Counted from the stretch's first letter, positions 47,929 through 59,428 are shown. The stretch: 64,000 bases of DNA from Spiroplasma phoeniceum (GCA_026239495.1 CP110830.1:1612001-1676000); one strand, 5' to 3'. Numbers and translations are program-made. Notes: generated by a model from the letters alone, not told the origin.

Positions 47929-49353
47929 TTATAAATCATTTGAATTTGATTTAATTTGTTCATCGCTAATATGATTACTTTTAATTTTTGAAATATGTGA
48001 AAGAACAATAATTGATAAAACAGTAATGAAAGCAGATAATAGAATACCACTTGCTAATAATTCATTTCCTTGTAATCAAAAGTAATCTAAATGTGTTGTT
48101 TTAAAAAGTGGCTCCATTACTGTTTCTTTAAAATTATCACTTTGACTATTTCAATAATCAACTGCTTTTGTTAATTCATATTGAGAAACCAGAAACATTA
48201 CTATTGACGTCCCCGTTACAATTAAAAAACTAACATAAAAACTAATAAAACCTTTTTTAGTTAAATTTGGTTTTTTAAATATTACAAAAGTAAATGCAAA
48301 TAACATTGAAATAATTAAAGCAGAACAAACAATCGGTACAACACTAATAAAAATTCCTGACCCCGGCATATACATTGTCATCTCAAAATAATCAATATTT
48401 GGTTGATCTAAAATACTAGTTGTATTCGGTATAATAACATTAATTGTTAATTGTGGATAAAAGTAAGAAAATAAAAAAAACCGGTTTGCATCAGTAAAAC
48501 TGCTGCCAATAATAATTGTATAAACAAATTGAGGAATAAAAACCATACTTGAAAAAAAAACGACTCATAGTGAAATATTAAATTCATTTGGAATTAAATA
48601 TAGACTAATAAACTTTTTAAGACGACTTTGATTAAATGTATCTTTTAAAACAAATAATTCTTCTTTTTTATTTGAATTAATATTATAATTTAATAATAAT
48701 TCTAATTTAAAACTAACTTTCAACATAATAAAAATAATAAAAATCATTTGTAATCCTGTAATTCATCAAATAGCATTAAGACTAATTCATGTTAATGGAT
48801 ATTTATTGTTTGTTTCAGGCCCTGTTGCTAAATTAATTAATGCTTTAACAATTGCATCTCGATTTGGAATATCTTTATGAATCATATCTTGAATATTTTT
48901 AACAAAATCAGGACCAGTATAGCCACCTCTTAAAGAACGACATCGTTCTGTAAATAAATCATAATAATATTCTGCAAGTGAAAATAATAAACAAGCACTA
49001 AATAAAAAAGAGATAATAAAAACTGTTCCAATTAACAACATTATATTATTAAAATTAACTGTTCGTTTTTGATGGTGAATGTAAAAAACACTAATAATAA
49101 TGGCACCCACTAATGTTCCTAACGCAATATATGGCAAACCAAAGATTAAAAACTCATTTGGTAGATTATGTATTTTAAATGTTGTTAACACATCCTTAGG
49201 TGCTGTTGCAATAAAATTAAAGTATTTTTTTAAAAGTTGATCACTATGTGATACATATATAAAAGTAAAATATGGGAACATAATAAATAAAACTAATAAA
49301 AAAGCAACAATAATAATGCGAGTTCTTTTAATATTTTTAAGTTTATCTTCCAT
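47929..49353 (-). CDS. Unknown polytopic membrane protein
   Basis: 474 residues with about 8-9 hydrophobic spans: for example IIIVAFLLVLFIMFPYFTFI, LPYIALGTLVGAIIISVFYI, MLLIGTVFIISFLFSACLLF, a middle span LQMIFIIFIMLK, and MFAFTFVIF near the end. A charged loop with CRSLRGGYTGPDF lies between spans 3 and 4. Several TGA-Trp. Start follows prmC closely. No family recognised. Confidence 0.8.
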
Positions 49354-49387
49354 CCCTGCACCTCACACTTAATTTTCTTTTATTTTA

Positions 49388-50248
49388 CTAAAAAATATTA
49401 ATAAATAAAATTCGTCATTTTTTATTTATATCTTTTTGAAAATAATATTTCTGATTTGGAAAATATTCTTTTACTAATTTTTCTAAATCTTTTTTTTGTT
49501 CATAACCATGTTCAAAACATAAAATGCCATTTTTATTAACAACCTTCTGTCAATTTTTAAAAATTTCTCGATAAAAATATAGGCCATCAATATCACCAAA
49601 CAAAGCAACATGTGGCTCATAATTTTTAACGCGATTACTAATATTTTGATTCTTTGGAATATAAGGTGGGTTACAAACTAGCAGATCAGCTTTAATCTTA
49701 TTTTTAATAAATGGTTCTAGCAGATCACCTTCCAATAATTTAACATTTTTGCAATTTAACTGCTTAATATTTCTTTTTGCTATTTTTAATGCTTCAGTTG
49801 AAATATCGCTAGCATAAATTGTTAAGCTTGTATTTTCTAAACCTAAACTAATTGCAATTGCTCCGCTCCCAGTTCCAATATCAATTAAAGTTAATTGTTC
49901 ATCACCATTATTAAGCAATATTTCATCAATTATAATATTAATATTATCAACGAATTCTTCTGTTTCATAGCGAGGGACTAAAACATTATAATCAACATAA
50001 AAATCATATCCATAAAAATGTTGTAAATTAGTAATATGTTGGATTGGTTTTCCATTACGATATGCCGTTAATTGTTGTCAGTAATCATAAATCTTAAAAT
50101 TAATTTTATCATTTTGAATTGCATATAATTTTGCTAATGAAGTTTCCATAAAAAATGCTATTAAAATTTTAATATCGGCAAGATAGTTAGAATTATTCGA
50201 GTCTTTCAAATAATCTTCTGACTTTTTAATTAATTCATTAACTGTCAT
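49388..50248 (-). CDS. prmC: Release factor glutamine methyltransferase
   Basis: 286 residues. Methylates the GGQ glutamine of release factors using SAM. SAM-site motif LIDIGTGSGAIAISL (about residues 116-130) and catalytic NPPYIPKNQ (about 185-193); VPRYETEEFVD is the usual pre-motif. TGA-Trp in the N-terminal part. The ATG overlaps the stop of prfA (TAATG), its own substrate gene. Confidence 0.93.
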
Positions 50249-51324
50249 TAGTTTCCTTCCATTTTCAATCTTTGTTCTTCATTAATTAATTCTACTATAA
50301 TTTCATCTAAATTACCTTCCATAATTTGGTCTAATTTTTGTAGTGTTAAATTAATACGATGATCATTAACCCGATTCTGAGGATAATTATATGTTCGAAT
50401 TTTTTCGCTCCGGTCGCCTGTTCCTACTGCGTCTTTTCTTAAATTTCCGCGCTCTTCATTAATTTTACGTTGCTGTTCTTCATATAATTTACTTCGTAAA
50501 TGTTGCATTGCTAATGCCTTATTATCATGTTGACTGCGGCCATCTTGGGAAGTTACAACAACTCCTGTAGGTAAATGAGTGATTCGAACAGCTGAATCAG
50601 TTGTATTAACATGTTGCCCCCCCGCTCCTGAAGCACGGTAAGTATCAATTTTTAAATCAGCAGCTTTAATTTTAAAATCAACTTCTTCAATTTCTGGTAA
50701 AACAGCAACGGTTGCTGTTGATGTATGTACTCGCCCTTTGCTTTCTGTTTTTGGAATTCGTTGAACACGATGTGCTCCTGATTCAAATTTCATTTTTGAA
50801 TAAACGCGGTCTCCTTTAATCATAAAGGAAATTGTAGAAAAGCCGCCTGCTTCTGATTCATTTGCTTCAATTAATTCTACTTTTCAATTTTGTTGTTCTG
50901 AATATTTTATATACATTCGATATAAATCACCGGCAAAAATGTTTCCTTCATCACCACCTGCTGCTCCACGAATTTCAAAAATAACATTCTTATCATCATT
51001 AGGATCTTTTGGCAATAATACTACTTTTAATTCTGCTATAAGTTTTTCTTTTCTTATTTCTGAAGTTTTTAATTCTTCTTTTGCTAATTCAATTAAATCA
51101 TAATCCTTTTCTGTCTCTAAAATTAATTTTGCTTCATTAATATTATTTAAAACATTTTTATAATTTAAGTATAAAGCAACAGTTTCCTCTAATTGTGCTT
51201 GTTCTTTTGATAAACTAGTTAACTTTTTTACATCATTAACTATTTCTGGTTTTGTTAATTCTTCATTAATTAAATTTCGCCGCTTTAACATCGTTTCTAA
51301 TCGTTCAATTGTTTTTTGATTTAT
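50248..51324 (-). CDS. prfA: Peptide chain release factor 1
   Basis: 358 residues if begun at 51324. Recognises UAA/UAG stops. GGQ motif in [17 protein letters not shown] and the [18 protein letters not shown] stretch are intact. The usual N-terminus MNxKTIERLE is present only if the first codon is ATA (ATA AAT CAA AAA ACA ATT GAA), placed 9 nt after GAGG. The first in-frame ATG (51291, MLKRRN) has no ribosome site and would remove conserved residues. UGA being sense, RF1 is the only class-I release factor needed. Confidence 0.9.
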
Positions 51325-51402
51325 TTTGCTTCACCTCTTTTTTAGACACTTAACAATTATAATATATTTTAAATAATAATGATTAATTTAATTTATTATA
51401 AT

Positions 51403-52479
51403 AGACTTATTGCGTATCCTATTAAAAAATTGCAAATATTTATAAAAAGACACTAATAAAAAAATATAATTTTAATTAATTATGTTTTTTATTTAAAAAT
51501 TTAATATTTTGCCACAACAAAAAATGAATTTATTATTTAAATTCTTTAATTTTAAATAAATATTCTATGCTAACTGCAAATTATAAATTGAAGCAATTAA
51601 ATTAAATCTTAAACTAAATCGTTTTCTTCGATTACGATATTTTTCTGTAATAATTTTAAATTTTTTAAGAATAGCAAAAATATTTTCAATAATAATTCTC
51701 ATTTTTGAAACTATTATATTACGTTGTTTTTGTACTTTATTTAAAGGGTTTTTCTTTGTTTTTTTTTGTAGGTATTAGAATATTATTGTGAATTTTTTGA
51801 ATTCCTTGATAAACACTATCAACTATTAATTTGGTATTTTTTAAAATTGAGCTTTTTGATTCTTTAAATAAAGCATAATAACGTTTTTTTCCAAACGAAA
51901 AACTTGTTGCAATAATTTTTTTGGTTTCTTGTTCGATAATTACTTGTGTTTTAATGGCGTGTTTTTTCTTTTTGCCAGAATAAGATTGTTTTTGTCTTTT
52001 TTTGGGCGTTGAATTGAGGTCTCGGTAGCATCAATAATAATAGTTTTATCATTAAAATAATCATTTATTAGTGATTTTTTACCAGCGAGTTGTTGAAAAT
52101 CAGAGTGTTTAATTAAAATATCTTCAATTCACCTGATATTGCGATAACAAATGGGTTCACTAACATCAAAACTTTTAGCAAGATGAAAATAAGTCCGATA
52201 TTCTCGTCAATACGATAAAGTCATCAGTAGCCGATTTTCTAGTGATAATTTATTAGTTTTGCCACCTTTTTTAAATTTTTCTATTTCAGCTACTTGTAAA
52301 ATATTTAACATTTTATTAAAAGTAGCTTTTTTTGCTACGGTTAATCGCAATAATTCTTTATCATTAATAAAATTAAATTTATCAAATTTCATAATTTTAA
52401 TCTCCTATAATTTCTATTTTAATTTAAAAATATTTTATAGGAATTTTAAAATAATTAGATTAGGTTATGCAAGAAGTCT
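51403..52479 (-). mobile_element. IS5-like element copy H (defective)
   Basis: 1077 bp, older subtype. Left end AGACTTATTGCGTATCC is slightly diverged; right end GGTTATGCAAGAAGTCT. Inserted between prfA and the short remnant upstream, a position that does not break either gene. Confidence 0.9.
51565..52392 (-). pseudogene. IS5-family transposase, copy H
   Basis: OrfA starts MKFDKFNFINDKELLRLTVA and is open. The OrfB frame has one extra T in a run of nine near 51765 and loses its G-Y-Q motif (VYQ). Total 828 nt instead of 827. Confidence 0.85.
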
Positions 52480-52523
52480 AATAAAAAAATCATAATAATT
52501 AATGACTTTTTACTGATTTGAAA

Positions 52524-52818
52524 TTAATGTTTAAAATTTGGCAAATTTTTTAATTGGTTAAATAAAGTTAAATGATGTCCGCAACTTTCAAATGTTTTTT
52601 TAATGGGGTGTTTATGAATAATTTTTTGGCTAATTTTAAAAACATTATCATTAACAATCACATTGTCATTTTCTTTAATTAATAAGTCTTCTAAAATTAT
52701 TATTATAGGATTAATTGGCAAATTTTCAACAAAATGAGCTTTAATTTTTTTTTATATTTTTTGGCTTACTATTTATAATAAAATAAAATTCAGCATTTAA
52801 TCCACCTTTTGTTAAAAT
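52524..52818 (-). pseudogene. Unknown small protein, frameshifted or non-ATG start
   Basis: Upstream piece KGGLNAEFYFIINSKPKNIK follows AGGAG but has no ATG, only ATT/TTA codons at the expected place (52818). After a poly-A run it continues in another frame as KAHFVENLPINPIIIILEDL, NVIVNDNVFKISQKIIHKHP and CGHHLTLFNQLKNLPNFKH to TAA. Together about 97 residues. Lies between tdk and prfA on the same strand. Unrecognised. Confidence 0.5.
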
Positions 52819-52832
52819 TTTTTTCTCCTACA

Positions 52833-53417
52833 TTAGTATGTTACTTCATGACAATGACGACAGCGAGCTTCATATTTATCCTTTTCACCAATTAAAACAA
52901 TTGGATCACAATAATTAGCTGTTTTCCCATTAATTAAGCGTTGGGTTCTATTTGCTAAATTTCCACATTTAACACAAATTGCATGCAATTTCTTAACCTC
53001 TTCTGCTTGTGTCATTAATTTTTCAACATTAATAAAGGCTTCGCCTCGAAAATCTTTATCTAAACCATTAACAATAACAATAATTCCTTTGTCTGCTAAA
53101 GAATTAGCAAGTTTAACAATATTATTATCAAAAAATTGAACTTCATCAATCCCGACAACATTTGTTGTTGGTTTTAGATTTGTTAATAACTCTTCAGAAT
53201 TATTAACTGATATTGCTTCAACTGCTTTTTTGCTATGGCTAACAACTTGGTTTTCACTATAACGATTATCAATTGTTGGTTTAAAAACTTGAATTTCAAA
53301 TTTAGCATAACCTAGGCGAACTAAGCGGCGAATAAACTCTTCGGTTTTTCCAGCAAACATACAGCCAGTTATAACTTCTATTCAGCCTATTTGAGCTTTA
53401 CTATTTAAAAAATACAT
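52833..53417 (-). CDS. tdk: Thymidine kinase
   Basis: 194 residues. Salvages thymidine to dTMP. P-loop GCMFAGKTEE (about residues 18-27), catalytic DEVQFF (about 97-102) and a C-terminal zinc site (CVKCGN, CRHCHE). Usual family length. Its start overlaps the end of nrnA by 17 nt. tdk next to prfA is a conserved Firmicutes arrangement. Confidence 0.95.
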
Positions 53418-54381
53418 TCTTAACCTCCATATATTTAATGTTATTTTTAATTAAAAAACTTAGGTCTTTTAAAACTCGTTCTAAATCTTCTCACTGATAA
53501 ATTTTTGCACCGCTTGCTAACTGATGACCGCCACCACAGTACTTTTCTGCTACTTTATTAATAATATAAGTATTGCTACGAATGCTAAGGTTTATATAAC
53601 CCTCTGCTTTATTTTCAATTACTCACATTCAAATTTTAAATTCTTTAATATTAATCATAATATTAACCCATGGTTTAACAGTCTCATAACTCATATTATG
53701 TTCTTTTAACATTTCGTCAGTTATCTTAACATAACTAATTTCTTTATCATAAATAACTAGTTGCGATAACAAATAATTTTTAAAGCGTACATTAACTCAT
53801 GATTCTTCATATAAATTTTGATAAATTGATTGCAAATCAAAACCTGTCGCAACTAATTGACCTGCTAACATAAAAGTATTGTGGCAAGTTTTACTATACA
53901 TAAAACGATTTGAATCTGTTACAATTCCAGTAAAAATTAATTTGGCTGCCTTTGGTGTTACTATTAATTTTGATGTTAAAACTAACTCGGCAATCATTTC
54001 TGAAGCTGCAATTTTAGTTTCATCAATTCATTGTATATCACCAAATGGTGTAACATTAGGATGATGGTCAATTTTAATAACTTCTTTTGCTTTCTGCCAA
54101 TATTTACTATCAATTCGTTCAATGTTCGCTGTATCAGTCACAATTACTAATGCATCTTTATAATCTTCTGTTTGAAGAAGATCGGGTGTTGCCAAGAAGG
54201 CTAAAAAATCATTTGGTTCACCATCAACTAACACCTTCTTATTTGGAAAATTATCTTTAATAAATTGTGCTAATCCAAATGCCGAACCATATGCATCGCC
54301 ATCTGGTGAAATATGACGTAAACAAATAATTGTCTTATAATCTTTAATTTTTTGTAAAATAATTCCTTTTAAATCTTGCAT
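53401..54381 (-). CDS. nrnA: DHH/DHHA1 phosphoesterase, NrnA-type
   Basis: 326 residues. Degrades short oligonucleotides and, in relatives, pAp. DHH-family motifs: HISPDGDAYGSAFGL (motif I), VTDTANIERID, IDHHPN (motif III), VTDSNRF, and the DHHA1 end CGGGHQLASGAKI. TGA-Trp codons in DIQWIDETK and others. ATG 54381 follows a GAGG site. Stop lies inside tdk. Confidence 0.88.
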
Positions 54382-54394
54382 TTGTTTTCCTCGC

Positions 54395-56320
54395 TTATAT
54401 GTTAGCAACTAAATTATTGTTAACTTTATCATAAACTAATAATGCTTTCTTTTCAAAATATATTGTTGTTGTTTTTTTAAAATTTAGTTCTTTTTCTCAC
54501 ACTAAAATTTTAAAAATAACTTCATCATTAACTTCAAAAAAGCAAACAATTGATTTAAAGACTTTTTTAATTGACTTAACATGTCCTTTATATAATAAAT
54601 TTAAATCTTTGTTAAACTGCTTTGTCTTTTGGAATGAGATTAAGTTTGGATTAACTGCTAAATAATATTCTTTTTGATCAATTAATTTAGTTCTTTTAGG
54701 TAATTTAATCTTAATTTTTTCATTTTTTAAAACATTTTCTGCTATAGAATATTTCATGATAAAAACATTTTCTGAACTATTATACATTATTTGATATAAA
54801 TTAATTGTATTAGGTAAAAAATCAGCATGATTTTTTGACATCAATTTATAATTATTATCCTTATCAAAAAATAATAATTGTGTAGCATAATTTTTAATAT
54901 TCTCAATGTTCTTTGTTAAAACTAAAAAAGTTAACTGTGGATTATAGTTTTTTAAACTAAGTAAAATTTCATTTAATTCATTTGCTTCATTATGAGTTAA
55001 ATTGTCAAAAGTATTATGTAAAATAATTAATTCTTTCTTACTTAAAATGGCATTAATCAATCTAATTTTAGTATGATCAAAACTACTTAAATTTTTAGTA
55101 AGTTTAAATCAATTCATTTTAATATTTAAATTAATCATTAATTTTTTAACTTCTTCGAAAGCTTGATTATAAACTGTTACAACTTTTTCATTTGCTTCTT
55201 CAATAGCAAGTGAATTATCTTTTTCACGAGTTTCTAATGTATTATTTAATAATTCTAAATGATATTTATGAAAATATTCTAAAACTTTTCCCTTAATAAT
55301 TGTTGCTTCATCTGGTAATAAATTTGCAATTAATTGTTCTTGTTTTTGATTATAGTTAAATCATTGGTCTTCTGATAATTTTGTTCAAGTAATTATATTC
55401 GAGGAATTACTTTTATTTAAAATTCCTTTAATAACACTCTTATGTTTACTATCTTTTAAAACCATATTTATAACATTAAGACGATATTTTTTTAATGCTT
55501 TTCGTGCTTTAATTAAAAGATAACGTTCATATGTAATTTCAGTCTGCAATATTTTTAAATACTTTTCACAAACTAATTTTGCCCCAATAAAAACAAAACT
55601 TTTATCTTTAAGTTTTCTTTTTTTAGCAATTTCATAACAATCACACAAATAATCTAAGTCAGAAATATAATAAATTTTATCTCATAAAGCTTGTAAAAAT
55701 GAAAGATAGCCTTCATATACACGAATTTCTTCTCTTTTATAAGTATAGGTATGTAAACTTTGAATAAAAATTGAATCTTTATCATCATCTAAAATTTTAC
55801 TAATTTCTTTTTTATGGAATTCACTAATTTGAGTTAAATAAGTCTCAATTCATTCTTCTTTAATATGAATTGAATTATTAAAATATTCATTAATGATTTT
55901 ATCTATTTTTAATATTAAATCTTGTTTATTTAAATCATTACCAATAAAAACTAAATTTTTATAAAAATATTTATTTTTATTATATTTTAATGAACTATCA
56001 TGTAAAAATTTTGGCGTTTTTAAAATATGATAAGCCAAACGTAATTTTGTTGGTAAAAAAGCTAATCTTAATGGTCCGGGTGATACATAGCCAATTCTCC
56101 GTTCTTTTGGTAATAAAGTTGTGATATTTCTATTGTTTAAATAAATCTTTCCATTACGTGGTTTTTTCTTTCCCAATAACAATTTTAAAAAATATAATTG
56201 TGAAAACTTATTCTCAAAATGAGTCCCCAAAACTTCTTGACTATCAACACTAAAATTTAAATCACTAAAAATAATTTTTTTATATCGTTTATACTTTAAA
56301 TTATTAATTTTCAAACCCAT
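54395..56320 (-). CDS. ABC-ATPase-like protein without Walker motifs
   Basis: 641 residues. The N-terminus NNLKYKRYKKIIFSDLNF, KKPRNGKIYLNNRNITTLLP and KERRIGYVSPGPL follows the layout of MalK/UgpC-type ATPases, but the Walker A position is VLGTHFENKFSQ, with no GxxGxGK. An insert of about 300 charged residues follows, then SSFDHTKIRLINAILSKKEL and LIILHNTFDN in place of signature and Walker B (no LxDE), and a C-terminal beta-rich end. It cannot bind ATP in the usual way. The related MG187-type proteins of Mycoplasma also have large inserts but keep the motifs. Confidence 0.72.
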
Positions 56321-56479
56321 TAAAATACCACGCTCCAAATTAATTTTAATATACTCAAATAATTTTATTATATCTAAATAAAAATAATAAAAAATAGTTA
56401 TTGTTAAGTTAAACTTATATTTCCGCTAATTTTTGAAAAATTATGTTTCTAATTTAATAAAATTACATTACAAAATATC

Positions 56480-56512
56480 AAAAAACCTTTATCTTTTTAA
56501 GATAAAGGTTTA
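56480..56512 (-). terminator. rpmE terminator
   Basis: Perfect stem AACCTTTATCTT / AAGATAAAGGTT with a short loop, followed on the minus strand by TTTTTT. Sits a few bases after the rpmE stop. Confidence 0.85.
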
Positions 56513-56516
56513 CCAA

Positions 56517-56822
56517 TTATTCTGCCTTTTGTTCATCAGATTTTGGTTTTGCTATTTTTTTGTTAAGTTCTTTTTGTGCTTTTGATGCTTTTTCTGTTTG
56601 TTTTACTAACTCTTCTTTTTTATTAAATTTAGATTTAAATCGTTCAATACGTCCCGCTGCATTAGCAAACTGTTGACTTCCTGTATAGAAGGGGTGGCAT
56701 GAAGAACAAGTATCAACTTTTAATTCTTCTCCTTTAGTAGAACCACTTATGTACTTAGTTCCACAAGTTATACACATAATTTTAGTTTCAAAATATTTTG
56801 GATGGATTCCTTCTCTTGCCAT
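56517..56822 (-). CDS. rpmE: 50S ribosomal protein L31, type A
   Basis: 101 residues, MAREGIHPKYFETKIMCITC... The zinc form: CITCG and CSSCHPFYTG supply the cysteines. A Lys/Glu-rich C-terminal tail of about 30 residues (KKEELVKQTEKASKAQKEL) exceeds the usual length. GAGGTGAG site sets ATG 56822 rather than upstream codons. First gene of the translation-related cluster. Confidence 0.95.
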   Translation of the reverse strand: MAREGIHPKYFETKIMCITCGTKYISGSTKGEELKVDTCSSCHPFYTGSQQFANAAGRIERFKSKFNKKEELVKQTEKASKAQKELNKKIAKPKSDEQKAE

Positions 56823-56905
56823 ATAACTCACCTCACTTTTAATAATATGACTGCATATTATTTGCACGTAAATAATTATAACACATATTTAAACAAAAAC
56901 AAAGA

Positions 56906-57550
56906 TTATTTAATAATCTTTGCAAATTCATTAAAATCAATTCTAACACGCGGCATTGTTGCTTTATCATCATCTTCATCATAGTATCCTAACGCTAAAG
57001 ATAAGACTGTATGATATTTTTTTTGATCAAACGCACAATGTTTTGTTAATAACTTATCACATTTTTTTGCATCAAAACCGCCCATAATAGTAGTTCCTAT
57101 TCTTAAATCAGCAGCTTGAATTGTAATAAAACTAGTTACAATATGAGCTTGTTCTGAAACAAATGCAGAAAGATGTTCTTTTTGTTCTAAAAAAGTTTGA
57201 TATTTTTTAATTGCCTTTTCTAAATCATTTGCTTGGTTAATAACTCGTTCTAAGCGTTTTGTTAAAAATTCAGTTGAAACTAAATAAGATGGATTAGTAC
57301 CCGTAATAAGCATTATACAACTAGCGTTTTTGACTTTTTCTTGATTTCAGCCAAGCATTGCTTCATCAGCAAATTTCTTTTTTAATTCTTTATTTGTAAT
57401 ACTAACAACATTGGTTACTTCAATTCCTAATGAACAAGGTGATAGGCGCCCTGCTTCAAGTATTACTGTTAAATCTTCTTGATTAATTACTTTTTCACTA
57501 TTATATTTTTTAATAGTTTTTCTTCAATTAATTGCATTTTTTACTGTCAT
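56906..57550 (-). CDS. Nitroreductase-family NAD(P)H:flavin oxidoreductase
   Basis: 214 residues. FMN-dependent oxidoreductase of the NfsB/YdgI type: RRTIKKYNSEKVINQEDL-like start (here WRKTIKKY), ILEAGRLSPCSLG FMN-binding segment, and GTTIMGGFDAKKCDKLL, then LALGYYDEDD. TGA-Trp twice near the N-terminus. No terminator was seen between it and the oxidoreductase remnant. Confidence 0.85.
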
Positions 57551-57578
57551 TTAATATTATTATCTCCTTTAATCTTTA

Positions 57579-57785
57579 TTACTCATTAATTTTTGTCAAA
57601 GCAATGTTTAATACATCAACACTTTTTGCAAAAGGAAGTGAATGTGGTAGATCTAAATATTCAATTTCACCAATTTTAGTTTTTGTTCAAATAATTGGTA
57701 TTAAAACATTGATTATTAAACTAGCTTTATTATAACCAAAAATTTGTGCACCATCAATAACTTTAGCTTTTTGGTCATAAATAAT
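57579..57785 (-). pseudogene. FAD/NAD oxidoreductase C-terminus, cut by IS5-like copy I
   Basis: 69 codons open from the IS edge: YDQKAKVIDGAQIFGYNKAS, then LIINVLIPIIWTKTKIGEIE, DLPHSLPFAKSVDVLNIALT. This matches the dimerisation domain end of NADH oxidase/CoA-disulfide reductase proteins (IDG.Q..G, ...Y/H.PPFA...D.LNIA). The rest of the gene is absent beyond the IS, where the microvirus begins, so the insertion came with a deletion or rearrangement. Confidence 0.7.
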
Positions 57786-58862
57786 AGACTTATTGCGTAA
57801 CCTATTAAAAAATTGCAAATATTTGTAAAAAGACACTAATAGAAAAATATAATTTTAATTAATTATGTTTTTTATTTAAAAATTTAATATTTTGCCACAA
57901 CAAAAAATAAATTTATTATTTAAATTCTTTAATTTTAAATAAATCTTCTATGCTAGCTGCAAATTATAAATTGAAGCAATTAAATTAAATCTTAAACTAA
58001 GTCGTTTTCTTCGATTACGATATTTTTCTGTAATAATTTTAAATTTTTTAAGAATAGCAAAAAATATTTTCAATAATAATTCTCATTTTTGAAACTATTC
58101 TATTACGTTGTTTTTGTACTTTATTTAAAGGGTTTTTCTTTGTTTTTTTTGTAGGTATTAGAACATTATTGTGAATTTTTTGAATTCCTTGATAACCACT
58201 ATCAAATATTAATTTGGTATTTTTTAAAATTGAGATTTTTGATTCTTTAAATAAAGCATAATCATGTTTTTTTCCAAGCGAAAAACTTGTTGCAATAATT
58301 TTTTTGGTTTCTTGTTAGATAATTACTTTTGTTTTAATGGTGTTTTTTTTCTTTTTACCAGAATAAGATTGTTTTTGTCTTTTTTTGGGCGTTGGATTGG
58401 GGTTTCGGTAACATCAACAATAATAGTTTTATCATTAAAATAATCATTTATTAGTGATTTTTTACCAGCGAGTTGTTGAAACTCATAGTGTTTAATTAAA
58501 ATATCTTCAATTCACTTGATATTGCTATAACAACTAGATTCACTAATATCAAAACTTTTAGCAAGATGAAAATAAGCCTGATATTATCCTCAATACGACA
58601 AGGTCATCAGTAGCCGATTTTCTAGTGATAATTTATTAGTTTTGCCGCCTTTTTTAAATTTTTCTATTTCAGCTACTTGTAAAATATTTAACATTTTATT
58701 AAAAATAGCTTTTTTTGCTCCTGTTAATCGCAATAATTCTTTATCATTAATAAAATTAAATTTATCAAATTTCATAATTTTAATCTCCTATAATTTCTAT
58801 TTTAATTTAAAAATATTTTATAGGAATTTTAAAATAATTAGATTAGGTTGTGCAAGAAATCT
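57786..58862 (-). mobile_element. IS5-like element copy I (defective)
   Basis: 1077 bp, older subtype; left end AGACTTATTGCGTAACC, right end GGTTGTGCAAGAAATCT. It lies between the oxidoreductase remnant and the integrated microvirus. Confidence 0.9.
57948..58775 (-). pseudogene. IS5-family transposase, copy I
   Basis: OrfA starts MKFDKFNFINDKELLRLTGA. An extra A near 58062 breaks OrfB, and GAA to TAA near 58318 adds a stop in the TKTQVI-IEQE stretch. 828 nt instead of 827. Confidence 0.85.
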
Positions 58863-58893
58863 ATTATAACATCTAAATTATCAAAATAAATTA

Positions 58894-58925
58894 AAAAAAG
58901 AATTAATTTAAATTAATTCTTTTTT
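58894..58925. terminator. Long palindrome at the left microvirus boundary
   Basis: Perfect 32-bp palindrome: AAAAAAGAATTAATTT followed by its complement. It may be a terminator of the lost host gene or part of the virus. It lies a few bases from the first viral gene. Confidence 0.6.
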
Positions 58926-58948
58926 TAATCATCATGTTAAAATAATTT

Positions 58949-59101
58949 TTATTCTTTTTCATATTTTTTATTTAAATTCTCTCCATCTTTTTTCTTTTTT
59001 AACCTATCATTAATTTTTCTTAACAAAGCAACAATAGTTGATAAAAGAGTTATAATAACAAATATTAAAATATATAAAAAAATATTAATTCCCTGTGTCA
59101 T
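58949..59101 (-). CDS. Microvirus small membrane protein, 50 aa
   Basis: MTQGINIFLYILIFVIITLL with one membrane helix, then a basic tail (RKINDRLKKKKDGENLNKKY). Last gene of the viral strand. Intact. Could be lysis-related, but only the single helix supports this. Confidence 0.6.
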   Translation of the reverse strand: MTQGINIFLYILIFVIITLLSTIVALLRKINDRLKKKKDGENLNKKYEKE

Positions 59102-59104
59102 AAA

Positions 59105-59227
59105 CTAAAATCTAATTCTACCACGAGATGTGGGGCGAAACAAATTAGCAGCACGAACAGTGCGAGCGGTAGTTGTTAAATAACGACGGTGGGCTGCAGT
59201 ATTTCTTACTTTTTTACGAAATGCCAT
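59105..59227 (-). CDS. Microvirus DNA-binding protein, J/VP8-like
   Basis: 40 residues, MAFRKKVRNTAAHRRYLTTT ... ending RPTSRGRIRF. About one third Arg/Lys. Position and composition match the small basic packaging protein that accompanies microvirus DNA into the capsid. AAAGGAG site. Intact. Confidence 0.75.
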   Translation of the reverse strand: MAFRKKVRNTAAHRRYLTTTARTVRAANLFRPTSRGRIRF

Positions 59228-59275
59228 TTTAAAAATTTCTCCTTTCATGTATAATAACATTAAGAATAAAAAATA

Positions 59276-59428
59276 TTATTTTTTATCTTTAACATTTCGC
59301 TTCAAAACTTTAATTCTGTCGTGAAGAATATGTTGTCTATTAACAAGTAAGCTAACATATCCTATGCCAGAATTTTGAACACGGAAAACTAAATTATGTC
59401 TCGCGTTATTAATGCGGTCATTTTTTAT
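59276..59428 (-). other. Open continuation after rep, possible small gene
   Basis: The frame of rep stays open after its TAA: IKNDRINNARHNLVFRVQNS, YVSLLVNRQHILHDRIKVLK, to a TAA at 59276. No ATG; an ATA directly follows the rep stop. Either a small coupled gene with a non-ATG start, or rep once extended 50 codons further. Confidence 0.4.
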
